Of a stretch of DNA of 64,000 bases, positions 24,564-33,186 are shown one piece after another. Source of the DNA: Bacteroidaceae bacterium (GTDB lineage: Bacteria; Bacteroidota; Bacteroidia; Bacteroidales; Bacteroidaceae). A program made the translations under genes and the position numbers. Numbering within the stretch: the stretch's first letter is position 1; the number at the start of each line of letters is the position of its first letter. The DNA is taken from positions 1-64,000 of the forward strand of contig JAFYOS010000017.1 in NCBI GenBank assembly GCA_017560125.1, written 5' to 3'. The notes under the pieces were generated by a model. It saw only the letters and a program-made list of their open reading frames with translations. It was not told the origin of the DNA and searched no databases.

Positions 24564-25337
24564 TTAATATATATGTACGCTTGCTCCCTTGGCCGATGGC
24601 AGGAAATTTATACCCCACCAGCACATCTGCAACAGGATGAACGAAAAGACGAGCAGCGCAAACAGCGTGTTTGTGTCGCGGTTGGCGGGGCGCATGTGCA
24701 GATAGAGCAGATAGCTGAGCCATGTGGCCAGGGCCCATGTCTCTTTGGGGTCCCATGTCCAGTAGTCACCCCATGCCTCTTTGGCCCACAGGGCGCCCAT
24801 CACCATGCCAAGGGACAGGAAACTCCATCCGACGCGCACAAGGCTGTCGCAGACGCTCAGTTCCTTGTCGTTTGTAGGTGCTTTCCTGAACCATAGATAT
24901 AACGCGAAGAGCGTTGCGGCTCCCATCATGGCATACGAGAACATATATACTATCACATGCGGCACGAACCACGGGCTTTGCAGCGCCGGCATCAATGTGG
25001 TGCTGTGTATTTCGGGCTTGGCGATATTTATGCATGCAAACATGATTGACATGAACGAGCCGAAGGCGAGCATCCAGCTATATCTGTTCCGTGCATACAG
25101 GAATATTCCTATCACCGACAGGAAGAACGAGTACCATAGTCGTGTTTCGCCCATGGTGCGCAGTGGCGGGCGTTCGAGGCTTATCCACAGTTCTGCTATG
25201 AATGTGAGGAAGATTGCCGAGCCCACCGTCGATGCGGCGATGGCTCCGCCCCTGTTGCCGCGGAAGGCGAGCAGAGTGCCGGCCAGCCAGCATATTCCGG
25301 CTATTGCTGCGTATATGTAAAATGATTCCCAGTTCAT
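24564..25337 (-). CDS. ccsA: Cytochrome c biogenesis protein CcsA/ResC
   Basis: A 257-residue polytopic membrane protein of System II cytochrome c maturation, which carries haem to the outer side and attaches it to CxxCH motifs. The tryptophan-rich haem-handling signature WGDYWTWDPKETWAL is intact, with about eight membrane spans and conserved histidines (VPHVIVYM, LHMRP). It starts 4 bases after resB. Being last in an operon headed by a tetraheme cytochrome strongly suggests that it matures that cytochrome. Confidence 0.93.
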   Translation of the reverse strand: MNWESFYIYAAIAGICWLAGTLLAFRGNRGGAIAASTVGSAIFLTFIAELWISLERPPLRTMGETRLWYSFFLSVIGIFLYARNRYSWMLAFGSFMSIMFACINIAKPEIHSTTLMPALQSPWFVPHVIVYMFSYAMMGAATLFALYLWFRKAPTNDKELSVCDSLVRVGWSFLSLGMVMGALWAKEAWGDYWTWDPKETWALATWLSYLLYLHMRPANRDTNTLFALLVFSFILLQMCWWGINFLPSAKGASVHIY

Positions 25338-25341
25338 TGTG

Positions 25342-26529
25342 CTACTCCTTTCTTCTTGTGCCCATGATGAACATCATTGCTCCGGCTGCAAGTACCAGCC
25401 ACATGGCTGTTTGTACGATTCCGTACCAACCGTCTTTGACGCATTGCAGGATGCTTGTGGTGCTCCATTTGCCACGCGAATTATCGTATCCCGATTGATA
25501 GATGCGCCATGCTCCTATTTTTGCGGGCTTGTTGACGGCTATATCGTAGGTCTGCTTTTCGCCATCGCGCTCAATTTCTATCTTCGACAGGAATTTCTTT
25601 ATCTCTCTGCGTGGCATTATGAGCTCCTCGCCGTTGGGAAGGGGTAGGGTGGCGGCCGCGAATATGTGGCTGCCACAGCTTACCCATCCTTCGGCCGATT
25701 GCTTGCCGTCGGTGGCTTTTATGTAGGCTGCCGTTGTGGCCCCCACGTGGTTCATCTCTATGTATGCCGAGTCGTTGGGCTTGCGGCCGGCCATGTCGAT
25801 GTATTGGGTACACTTTATTTGCCACTGACCTATTTTGCCGTTGCTCTTTTCGCCCTCTATGGTCATGTACTCTTTCGATGGTGCGCCGCCCGAAACTATT
25901 TTTATCTGTGGCGGGTATTCATCGAGCGTGAACTCCTTGAGCCTGATGCTGAAGGGTAGCTCGGCTCGTGCGCCTTTATCGTCGATGCCTATACCTACGG
26001 GATAACCCTGTATGGCTGTGATGTCTATTTTGGTCTTGTCGCTACTGCCGAAGATTGCTGCAGTCAGTATGGTGAAGAAGGCTGCGTGTATTATCTTCGA
26101 TGGCAGGCGCCCTTTTTTAATATTCCTTATATCGTCTATGGCCTTTACTCCGGTGAGCGTGGTGAAGTGGAGCAGGAATATATTGAATATCCACGACGAT
26201 TTCATGTTGGTGAGGCCAAGGACGCCGAGCACGCCTGTCGTGGCTCCGTCCTGCGGTATCAATCCGAAAATAAGTGTAAGCACTAGCATCGATGCAAGCG
26301 ATGCCATGTACGACGGGCGTCCCGTGAACGAGGCCACCCATTTCCATCGTTCCTTGTAGAACGACAGCAGTATTACTATATATAGGTAGTTTATTGCCAG
26401 CACTGCTCCCCACGGATGGGCAAGCAGGGCGCTTGGCACCTCGCCTATAAATAGCTGTAACGCTGTACCCGCAAAGAACATGCGGGCACAGCGTTTTACT
26501 ATTGTTTTATAATGTAGCGGAAGCATCAT
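25342..26529 (-). CDS. resB: Cytochrome c biogenesis protein ResB
   Basis: The partner of CcsA in System II. About 395 residues: four membrane spans (two in residues 20-60, one near 75-95, one at the C-terminus, GYGIVQTAMWLVLAAGAMMFIMG region) with a large periplasmic domain between. GTALQLFIGEVPS, LIFGLIPQDG, HFTTLTGVKAIDDIRN and the late GAWRIYQSGYD with VLAAGAMMFIMG match ResB-like proteins. The start is set at the first ATG (MMLPLHY); the longer frame uses a TTG that overlaps the upstream gene. It lies 4 bases after that gene. Confidence 0.88.
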   Translation of the reverse strand: MMLPLHYKTIVKRCARMFFAGTALQLFIGEVPSALLAHPWGAVLAINYLYIVILLSFYKERWKWVASFTGRPSYMASLASMLVLTLIFGLIPQDGATTGVLGVLGLTNMKSSWIFNIFLLHFTTLTGVKAIDDIRNIKKGRLPSKIIHAAFFTILTAAIFGSSDKTKIDITAIQGYPVGIGIDDKGARAELPFSIRLKEFTLDEYPPQIKIVSGGAPSKEYMTIEGEKSNGKIGQWQIKCTQYIDMAGRKPNDSAYIEMNHVGATTAAYIKATDGKQSAEGWVSCGSHIFAAATLPLPNGEELIMPRREIKKFLSKIEIERDGEKQTYDIAVNKPAKIGAWRIYQSGYDNSRGKWSTTSILQCVKDGWYGIVQTAMWLVLAAGAMMFIMGTRRKE

Positions 26530-26533
26530 GTGG

Positions 26534-27442
26534 TTATGCAAGCTTCCATTGTGCGCGGATAAGCTCGACAGCAGCTTTCACGGTCTGCTCTCTCTCGCCC
26601 TTTGTGCCACATTCGAAGCTCACGTAGTGGGGGTACTCCAACTGCTTCAGTGCGCGGAATCCTTCAACGTAGTTGTCGAGCTCGCCATCCTCGCCGGGCA
26701 TGATGCGACGGCCACGGCTGGCGATGTGTACGTGCTGAAGGTAATCCTTGCCGGCTGCCATCAGGGCTGCGTAGTCCGATGTCTCCTCCTGCATGTGCCA
26801 GAAATCGCCCATGCACTTCACGCCTGCGCTCTTCGAGTCGCGGCAGATGGCTGCAGCGTCTGCTACCTGGCGCAGATAGTGTGCCTCGCCACGGTTCAGG
26901 GGCTCAAGGATTACTGTGGTGTTGTGCTTCAATGCAAATTCGCCCAGTTCGTGCATCTGCTCGCAAAGGTATTCGCGTGTCTCACGTGTGTGGGGCTTGC
27001 AGGGGTTCTGATGGTTGAATGCGGGTACCATGATTACACCTGTTGAACCGAGCTCGCCTGCTGCTGCGATGATGTCGCGCATGGTTGAATCGAATTCGGC
27101 TTTTACGCTCTCCTCCTCGGCAAGGATGAAGCCTCTGAAACCTGCACAGATGGCCGACACCTTGATGTTTCTGCCCGAAAGCGCCTGCTGTATCTCTTCT
27201 ACTCTGCTTGCGAGGTTGCCACCCCAGGGCTCAAAACCTACGATGCCCATGCTCTCCATGTAGTCGAGCTTTTCGCCGAGGTTTTTACCAGGTGCTGTTC
27301 CCTCCTGAAATGATATGCGGAGCTCGGTTGTGTTTTTCTCCTCTGCGCCTGCGCACGATGTGAGGATTGAGGCACCCGAGGCTGTTGCGGCTACTGTTGC
27401 AGCGCCACAAATTGAGCTTGTAAGGAATTGTCTTCTATTCAT
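26534..27442 (-). CDS. Tat-exported TIM-barrel sugar isomerase/epimerase-like lipoprotein
   Basis: A 302-residue xylose isomerase-like TIM-barrel protein with both a twin-arginine motif (NRRQFLT) and a lipobox (LTSC, Cys30), thus a Tat-translocated lipoprotein. The barrel has GIVGFEPWGGN, KVSAICAGFRGF, TVILEPLNRGE (a metal-binding Glu), GVKCMGDFWHMQEE, LQHVHIASRGRR and HYVSFECG with the last Glu. Tat export implies folding, probably with metal, in the cytoplasm. It lies 20 bases after the Gfo/Idh/MocA gene and just before resB. It differs from the other TIM-barrel lipoprotein of the window, which has a Sec-type signal. Confidence 0.88.
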   Translation of the reverse strand: MNRRQFLTSSICGAATVAATASGASILTSCAGAEEKNTTELRISFQEGTAPGKNLGEKLDYMESMGIVGFEPWGGNLASRVEEIQQALSGRNIKVSAICAGFRGFILAEEESVKAEFDSTMRDIIAAAGELGSTGVIMVPAFNHQNPCKPHTRETREYLCEQMHELGEFALKHNTTVILEPLNRGEAHYLRQVADAAAICRDSKSAGVKCMGDFWHMQEETSDYAALMAAGKDYLQHVHIASRGRRIMPGEDGELDNYVEGFRALKQLEYPHYVSFECGTKGEREQTVKAAVELIRAQWKLA

Positions 27443-27462
27443 AGTATAGTGTGTGTTTGTGA

Positions 27463-28815
27463 TTACTTACCGGGAGTCTCTATTTGGTATTCGGGCGCTG
27501 TCATGTCCACAGGACCGAGCTCAAGCTTCTCGGGCATGAGGTCGAGGTCCGATTTGGTGATTTCGTCCCATGTGATAGTGGTGCCTTTGTATGCCGACTC
27601 GCGTCCCATGATAGCTGCGAGACAAGAGATAGCGCACTCTGAAGCCTCTTCGTAGCCCTCGCCCTTGCGGATGTGGTTCACCCAGTCAACATGCTCAAGG
27701 ATGTAGGGGTTGTGCTGCTTGAACTCGGCGTTTGCCTTCTCCTCGTCGTATTTCCAGATTACATTGCCCTTGAGGTCTTTAATCTCCTTTGTTACGCTGT
27801 TCCAAGAACCCTTTGTTCCCTGGATGAACTCGCTGATGTTGCTGCTGCAACCGTCTATCTGGCGGCACATACTATGCAAGTGTACGCCGTTCTCCATTTC
27901 GAAGTCGATGCTGAAGTTGTCGTACTGGTCACCTGTTATGCGACGGTGGCGGCTACCGAAACCTGTAGCTTTGGCAATCTTGTAGCCCGACATCCAAAGG
28001 AATACGTCGATGTTGTGAACGTGCTGCTCAACGATGTGGTCGCCCGAAAGCCACTTCCAGTTAACCCAGTCGCGAATCATCCACTCCATGTCGCTCCAGC
28101 CCTGCTCGCGGTTTTTGTACCACAGCATGCTCTGGTTCCAATATACGTTACCGCCTGTAATCTCGCCAATGAGGCCGGCCTGAATCTGTTTGTATGCCTC
28201 TACATAGCAACGCTCGTGACGGCGCTGGATACCGGTAATGACGCTAAGGTTCTTGGCCTTTGCCTGCTTGGCTGCAGCCATCACTGTACGGTAGCCCTTG
28301 GGATCAACCGCGATTGGTTTCTCCATGAATGAGTGCTTGTTCTTCTGTGTAGCGTACTGGAAATGTACGGGGCGGAAATTGGGAGGTGTGGTCAGAATAA
28401 CCATATCGATACCTGCGTCGATTACCTTCTTGTAAGCGTCGAAGCCTACGAAGCAGTTCTCGGCGGGAACCTCCTGCTGGTATTGTGCTTTCAAGTGGTT
28501 GCGCACGCCCTCTACTTTCTCGGGGAATACGTCACCCAATGCCACTACCTTGATGTTGTTGGCTGCAGCCAATACATCCTGCACGGCACCACGACCGCGA
28601 CCACCGCAACCAACGAGGCCCACTTTGAGCTCTCTACCGTCGATAGCCTTGTCGGGGAGCTCGGGTACATAGAATTCTCCGGGCTGTTTCAGGGGAACCA
28701 ATTTCTCCTCTTTGTTACATGCTGCGAGAAGTGCCGATGCGCCTACTACGCTTCCTACACCAAGTATTGAAGATGCTTTCAAGAAGCCTCTTCTGTTCAT
28801 TTTCTCATTACTCAT
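27463..28815 (-). CDS. Tat-exported Gfo/Idh/MocA oxidoreductase lipoprotein
   Basis: A 450-residue oxidoreductase with a twin-arginine signal (NRRGFLKASSILGVG) that ends in a lipobox (LLAAC, Cys33), so it is probably tethered to the membrane after Tat export. The nucleotide-binding GLVGCGGRGRG is at 66-76 and FMEKPIAVDP at 164-173 (EKP 165-167). The sequence IVEQHVHNIDVFLWM holds conserved catalytic histidines. The fold suggests oxidation of a sugar hydroxyl with tightly bound NAD(P). Its place between a tetraheme cytochrome gene and a TIM-barrel gene is the basis for a proposed electron link. Confidence 0.92.
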   Translation of the reverse strand: MSNEKMNRRGFLKASSILGVGSVVGASALLAACNKEEKLVPLKQPGEFYVPELPDKAIDGRELKVGLVGCGGRGRGAVQDVLAAANNIKVVALGDVFPEKVEGVRNHLKAQYQQEVPAENCFVGFDAYKKVIDAGIDMVILTTPPNFRPVHFQYATQKNKHSFMEKPIAVDPKGYRTVMAAAKQAKAKNLSVITGIQRRHERCYVEAYKQIQAGLIGEITGGNVYWNQSMLWYKNREQGWSDMEWMIRDWVNWKWLSGDHIVEQHVHNIDVFLWMSGYKIAKATGFGSRHRRITGDQYDNFSIDFEMENGVHLHSMCRQIDGCSSNISEFIQGTKGSWNSVTKEIKDLKGNVIWKYDEEKANAEFKQHNPYILEHVDWVNHIRKGEGYEEASECAISCLAAIMGRESAYKGTTITWDEITKSDLDLMPEKLELGPVDMTAPEYQIETPGK

Positions 28816-28847
28816 AGTATAATATATTTGTATTAGTTTTATTTCGG

Positions 28848-30374
28848 TTATTTAATCTCCTCGGGTACTTCGCATACTACGCGGAAGCCGATGCCACGGA
28901 TATCAGAGTACCACCAGATGCTCTTGGGATTCTGCGGGTCGGTGCGCAACCACTCGTCGTGGCGGGTGTAGTCGCGTGCTGCGCAACGAAGGTCGGCCGC
29001 GTCGCTTGCATATGTACCTCCGCGCACCACAAATTCGTCGCCGCTGTCGGGGCCTTTGGGGTCCTTGTCGCCGTCGTTCAGCATGCTGTATGCATTCTCG
29101 TCGTAGCGGTCAGAGCAGTATTCCATTACGTTACCCAACATGTTTTTCAAGCCGAAGGGGTTGGCCAATACTTTGCTGGGCTCCTGTGAACGGTTCTTAC
29201 TATTGTTTGCGTAAATTACATAGCTGTTTATGCTTGTGGTGTCGGCTCCGAACATCTCGTTCCAGAAGCCACCGTTTGTATAGTCCTTGGGACTACCCTC
29301 GAAGAAGTAGGGGGTCGATGTGCCACCACGAACGGCGTACTCCCATTCGGCCTCGGTGGGCAGACGGTACTTCTTGCCGGTCTTCAGTGAGAGCCACTGG
29401 CAGAATGTCTCGGCTGCATAGTGTGTCATGGTGATGGCGGGACGGTCGCCCATTCCCCAGCCCTGGTCGGGTGAACCGAATGGCGGTGTGGGGCCGCTCA
29501 CTGCGTCAACGTCGGGGCTCGAATTGTTTTCGTAGATTACTGTGGGCGGTGTGCGACCTTCGGACATCGTCTCGGCGTAGAATGCCCAATACTGATCCCA
29601 TGTAATCTCCATTTCGCCCATGAAGAACGACGAAATTTCTATATTGCGCTGGGGTGCTTCGTTAGCCTTGTGGAAGGGCTCCGATTCGGGTGAACCCATG
29701 GTGAACGAACCGCCGGGGATGGCAATCATGCTGATAGACGCCGAGGTGCCGGGTACTGTCTCCACGAAGTTCTCGAATGCGGTAATCTGTGTAGCTGCGG
29801 GGTGTATCTCGCCACTGCTCTTGGGCGCTTCGGTCATGGCCGCGTGCTTGTAGTTGGGGTTGTAGTGGCCGGCGTCGAGGTGACAGCTGATACACTGCAA
29901 GCCAAGTTTCTCCTCGTTGTCGTCGTAGTAGAGGTGGGCTGTGACGCCATTGTCGCTGATGCCCTCGGGGTAGATATTTACGTGACAAGCCTTGCACGAT
30001 TCGTTGTAAACGATTTTTTGAGCATACTCGAGCTCGCCTTTGCTATCCCAATCGATATCCTCTTTGCTCTTGGTAAGATACGACCAAATGTCCTTTACAC
30101 CTGTTGTGATTTTGGCCTGTGTGTAGTCCCATGTGCCTTTGGGAGGCAGGTGGCAGGCTGCACAGTCGGTCTTTACGCCGCTTTTGCTGTTGTGGTGCAT
30201 AGACTGCTTCCAGCTCATCTCCGAGTCGGTGTGATAGTGACACGACATACACGAGTCGTTTGTCGAGCTCTTGTCCCAAATGGAATTGAATACCAGAATG
30301 AGAGAAAATACAAGTGCAATTCCTCCTAGTATAGCCAAGAAGATTATCTTCTTTTTGTTGCCTGAATTTGACAT
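28848..30374 (-). CDS. Tetraheme NapC/NirT-like cytochrome c fused to a SUMF1/FGE-like domain
   Basis: A 508-residue fusion. A membrane anchor (residues 10-31) is followed by four CxxCH haem sites (42-46, 71-75, 127-131, 161-165) in a NapC/NrfH-like arrangement; such proteins pass electrons between quinol and periplasmic redox partners. From about residue 215 to the end is a SUMF1/EgtB/PvdO-type domain (MIAIPGGSFTMGS, RNIEISSFFMGEMEIT, YRLPTEAEWEYAVRGG, GNVMEYCSDRY, FVVRGGTY, GIGFRVV). The domain lacks the paired cysteines near the end that copper-dependent formylglycine-generating enzymes need (it has ASDAADLRCAARDY), so it is unlikely to activate sulfatases. It heads an operon with two Tat lipoprotein enzymes and ResB/CcsA. 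Confidence 0.92.
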   Translation of the reverse strand: MSNSGNKKKIIFLAILGGIALVFSLILVFNSIWDKSSTNDSCMSCHYHTDSEMSWKQSMHHNSKSGVKTDCAACHLPPKGTWDYTQAKITTGVKDIWSYLTKSKEDIDWDSKGELEYAQKIVYNESCKACHVNIYPEGISDNGVTAHLYYDDNEEKLGLQCISCHLDAGHYNPNYKHAAMTEAPKSSGEIHPAATQITAFENFVETVPGTSASISMIAIPGGSFTMGSPESEPFHKANEAPQRNIEISSFFMGEMEITWDQYWAFYAETMSEGRTPPTVIYENNSSPDVDAVSGPTPPFGSPDQGWGMGDRPAITMTHYAAETFCQWLSLKTGKKYRLPTEAEWEYAVRGGTSTPYFFEGSPKDYTNGGFWNEMFGADTTSINSYVIYANNSKNRSQEPSKVLANPFGLKNMLGNVMEYCSDRYDENAYSMLNDGDKDPKGPDSGDEFVVRGGTYASDAADLRCAARDYTRHDEWLRTDPQNPKSIWWYSDIRGIGFRVVCEVPEEIK

Positions 30375-30425
30375 AATTTATAGTTAGTTTAGTCTGTTTC
30401 CGAATGCGGTTTTCGTTGTATCAAG

Positions 30426-30433
30426 CAAAGATA
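30426..30433 (-). promoter_or_regulatory. Bacteroidota -7 box (TATCTTTG) of the cytochrome operon
   Basis: The minus-strand TATCTTTG lies 52 bases before the tetraheme cytochrome start. The -33 partner is weak. Confidence 0.45.
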
Positions 30434-30557
30434 GTGATTATATTTTATAATAAAGAATTGCAGCGCTTTTTTTTGCTGCTTTCGGCGAATTTTTGCTTGT
30501 AAGGATATTTCTATTACAAATCAATGTTAAAATTACAAGCCTCTTCGAAAAAAGTGT

Positions 30558-30565
30558 TATATTTG
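30558..30565 (+). promoter_or_regulatory. Bacteroidota -7 box (TATATTTG) of the DUF3472 gene
   Basis: TATATTTG lies 78 bases before the start, in the region shared with the divergent cytochrome operon. A clear -33 TTTG is missing. Confidence 0.45.
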
Positions 30566-30642
30566 CCCGATAATAGCATGTGCAGTTTTGCATGGCTGTT
30601 TTTCCTGTGTTTTAGGAAATTTAATATTAAATATCACAATAC

Positions 30643-33108
30643 ATGAAAACTTATTTGAAATTTTTCTTGGCAGCAGTGATGGCCTTGTCATTCACCGCAT
30701 TGCATGCTCAGAAAGAGATTACGGTTGCTTTGGGCGACTCCGTTACATTTACCTCCACAAACGAGGGTATCAAGTATGCGTGGTCACTTTCGACAGATGG
30801 TAAAACCTTCTACACAATCCCCGATGCAACGGAACGCACTCTGAAGGTGCGCGTTTTTGGTGAGAACTACTATCGTGTGAGATGGACTAACGCCGACAAC
30901 AAATCGACCTACGCCGATACGGTGAAGGTGGTTATGCCTGCCTACAACTACGCCCTCAAGAACTACAGCGTTACAGCCGGTCAGGGTTATGTAGAGGTTG
31001 ACGGCAAGGATGGCAGCGGTATCTCCATCCCTTACCAGAAGACAATCGAGGGCAATAGCAACAAGTTGGGTGTCACCGAGAAGCTCACCAATTGGTCTAA
31101 TGCCAATGCCCATGCAGCCTACTTCATAAATACTCCTGCAGGTATTGTAAACCTCAAAATGAATGTGACATTCCGCAAGAACTGCATGGCGCAGTTCCGC
31201 ATGCGTGTCTATGACACAGATACCCCCGATTCGCTCATTGCCGAGAATATAATCAGCTTCAATGGTACAGGCGAGCCCATAGAGATACCTGTAATCACAT
31301 TCAAGCTAGGCAAGCCCGGTTACCACAAGTACGACCTTGAGTGTATTCGCGGAAATACCAACGTCGAGAGCATCAACAAGTGGATTTTCGACCTGGAACA
31401 GAACGTGGAGCCCTTCTCGCCCACCATTCTGATGTCGCCCTCAATCCACATCATGGGCTGGACAAGTAGCAACCCCAAGCTCCCCTCGGGCGACGCTTTC
31501 GATTGGGCATACGAGGAGGTTAAAATCCCCGGTGGCGACAGCATTGTGAATGCTATTTATGTGATGTCGCTTGGTGTGCTTGCCGGTTACATGGGTATTC
31601 AGGTAGGTGCCGACGGTGCTCACCGTACAGTGCTCTTCTCGCAGTGGGATTCGGGTGATACCGATACAGATCCCAACCTCCCCGACCACCTCCGTTCTAC
31701 AGCGGTGGATACCGGCGATGGTGTCATTGCACAGCGCTTCGGTGGCGAGGGTACAGGTGTGCAGTCGTTCCGCAACAACGGTGCATTCTGGGATTTTAAT
31801 AAATATGTACAGTTCATCACACACTGCCGCAACGAGCTTGCCACATACGAAACCGTCGAGAACGGTAAGACCGTGACCAAGCAGCAGCGCAACATGCTTA
31901 TATCGGCATGGTGGAATGCTCAGGACGAAAAGGGATGGCAGTATATGTCAACCCTTCGTGTGGCAAACAGAAGTACATTTATCGATTCATGGTACTCGTT
32001 TGTTGAGTGCTATGTGAATGGCAATGGTCAGCGCAAGCGCATCGGTTACTTTAGAAACGGATATGCGAAGGCAAGAAAAGAGCAAGGTGGCAAGTGGTTC
32101 CACATGAACAAGGCATCGTTCGGCCACAACAACGGTGGAACCCACATGGGTGCTCGCAACGACATATGGCAGGATGTCGATCCCGAGGATAAATTTGCAT
32201 GGTTGATGATAACCGGTGGTTTCACCAACAAGGCTCACATCGGTACATGCCAGGTTCCTATGCGTACAACCCACACACCCGTCGATACCATCAACCTCGA
32301 CCTGTTGTTGGCACGCGAGGAGCTCGCATTCGAGAACGAAAGACGTCGCCTCGATTCAATCAGTGCTATGAACGCAGCCATGTATGACAAGAGCGACTGG
32401 GAGCTTCTTTCGTTCACAAGCGAAGAGAAGACCGGCGAGGGTACAAACGGTTTCGCCAAGCTGATTATCGACAACGACAAGGAGACATACTGGCATTCGC
32501 AGTGGAAGAGCTCTACAGCCAAGGTGCCTCATACATTTGTTATCGACATGAAGCAGGAGCTCGATATCAATGCATTCTATTTTGCAATGAGCGGTGGCGA
32601 GGCTCGCTTCCAGCAGGATATTACCATCCAGGGTAGTCTTGATAACGAAAATTGGACTACCATCTACGAGAACAACGACTGTCCCAAGCCCGTAACAGGC
32701 AAGAGCACAGGCGAGTATGTACTCAATATGGACTCGACAGCTACTGCACGCTACCTGAAACTGACCATCAACAAGGTACATACAGGTGTTAATTTCGCCC
32801 GTATCAACGAATTCTCGGTATTGAAGCTCGAAGTACCCACATTGATAGAGGATTTGAAGGCCGACAAGAAGGTTCGTTTCTATACCAAGGGTGCAAGCAT
32901 CTGCGTAGATGCTCCCTGCAACATGGCGAGCGCCAAGGTATCGGTATATTCAGCCGACGGCCAGATTGTTACAAGCTGTGTAACCGAGGATGTTACCGCC
33001 AACGATGTTATCAGCGTTCACTCGTTCAGCATTGTTCCCGGTATATACGTTGTAACCCTCGAGGATGCCACAGGCAAGACCTACACCGGCAAGGTTGCTG
33101 TGAAATAG
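30643..33108 (+). CDS. Secreted DUF3472 protein with discoidin domain and possible type IX secretion tail
   Basis: An 821-residue exported protein with signal MKTYLKFFLAAVMALSFTALHA. After an Ig-like start come a DUF5077-type segment (about 95-270; AAYFINTPAGIVNLKMNV), a DUF3472 domain (about 275-520; GYMGIQVGADGAHRTVLFSQWD, FGHNNGGTHMG), a coiled linker, an F5/8 type C (discoidin) domain (about 580-730; KLIIDNDKETYWHSQW, ARYLKLTI) that usually binds glycans, and a C-terminal beta domain (KVSVYSADGQIV, GIYVVTLEDATGKTYTGKVAVK) like type IX secretion sorting domains. The enzymatic activity is not known. It is divergent from the cytochrome operon and ends in a strong terminator. Confidence 0.85.
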   Translation: MKTYLKFFLAAVMALSFTALHAQKEITVALGDSVTFTSTNEGIKYAWSLSTDGKTFYTIPDATERTLKVRVFGENYYRVRWTNADNKSTYADTVKVVMPAYNYALKNYSVTAGQGYVEVDGKDGSGISIPYQKTIEGNSNKLGVTEKLTNWSNANAHAAYFINTPAGIVNLKMNVTFRKNCMAQFRMRVYDTDTPDSLIAENIISFNGTGEPIEIPVITFKLGKPGYHKYDLECIRGNTNVESINKWIFDLEQNVEPFSPTILMSPSIHIMGWTSSNPKLPSGDAFDWAYEEVKIPGGDSIVNAIYVMSLGVLAGYMGIQVGADGAHRTVLFSQWDSGDTDTDPNLPDHLRSTAVDTGDGVIAQRFGGEGTGVQSFRNNGAFWDFNKYVQFITHCRNELATYETVENGKTVTKQQRNMLISAWWNAQDEKGWQYMSTLRVANRSTFIDSWYSFVECYVNGNGQRKRIGYFRNGYAKARKEQGGKWFHMNKASFGHNNGGTHMGARNDIWQDVDPEDKFAWLMITGGFTNKAHIGTCQVPMRTTHTPVDTINLDLLLAREELAFENERRRLDSISAMNAAMYDKSDWELLSFTSEEKTGEGTNGFAKLIIDNDKETYWHSQWKSSTAKVPHTFVIDMKQELDINAFYFAMSGGEARFQQDITIQGSLDNENWTTIYENNDCPKPVTGKSTGEYVLNMDSTATARYLKLTINKVHTGVNFARINEFSVLKLEVPTLIEDLKADKKVRFYTKGASICVDAPCNMASAKVSVYSADGQIVTSCVTEDVTANDVISVHSFSIVPGIYVVTLEDATGKTYTGKVAVK

Positions 33109-33130
33109 TATTCACCAAGGCATATATGAT

Positions 33131-33168
33131 AGCGAGCCGAGGCATTTGTGCTTCGGCTCGCTCTTTTT
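33131..33168 (+). terminator. Rho-independent terminator
   Basis: AGCGAGCCGAGGCA and TGCTTCGGCTCGCT form a 14-bp stem with one G-T pair, followed by TTTTT; it ends the DUF3472 gene. Confidence 0.9.
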
Positions 33169-33186
33169 AGTGCCAATTATCGTACG

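Noticed and set aside
28848-30374. SUMF1-like domain as the maturation enzyme of the sulfatase at 56551-58071
   Set aside because: The sulfatase has the serine-type motif S-x-P-S-R, which needs the radical-SAM anSME, and the SUMF1-like domain lacks the cysteine pair of true formylglycine-generating enzymes.
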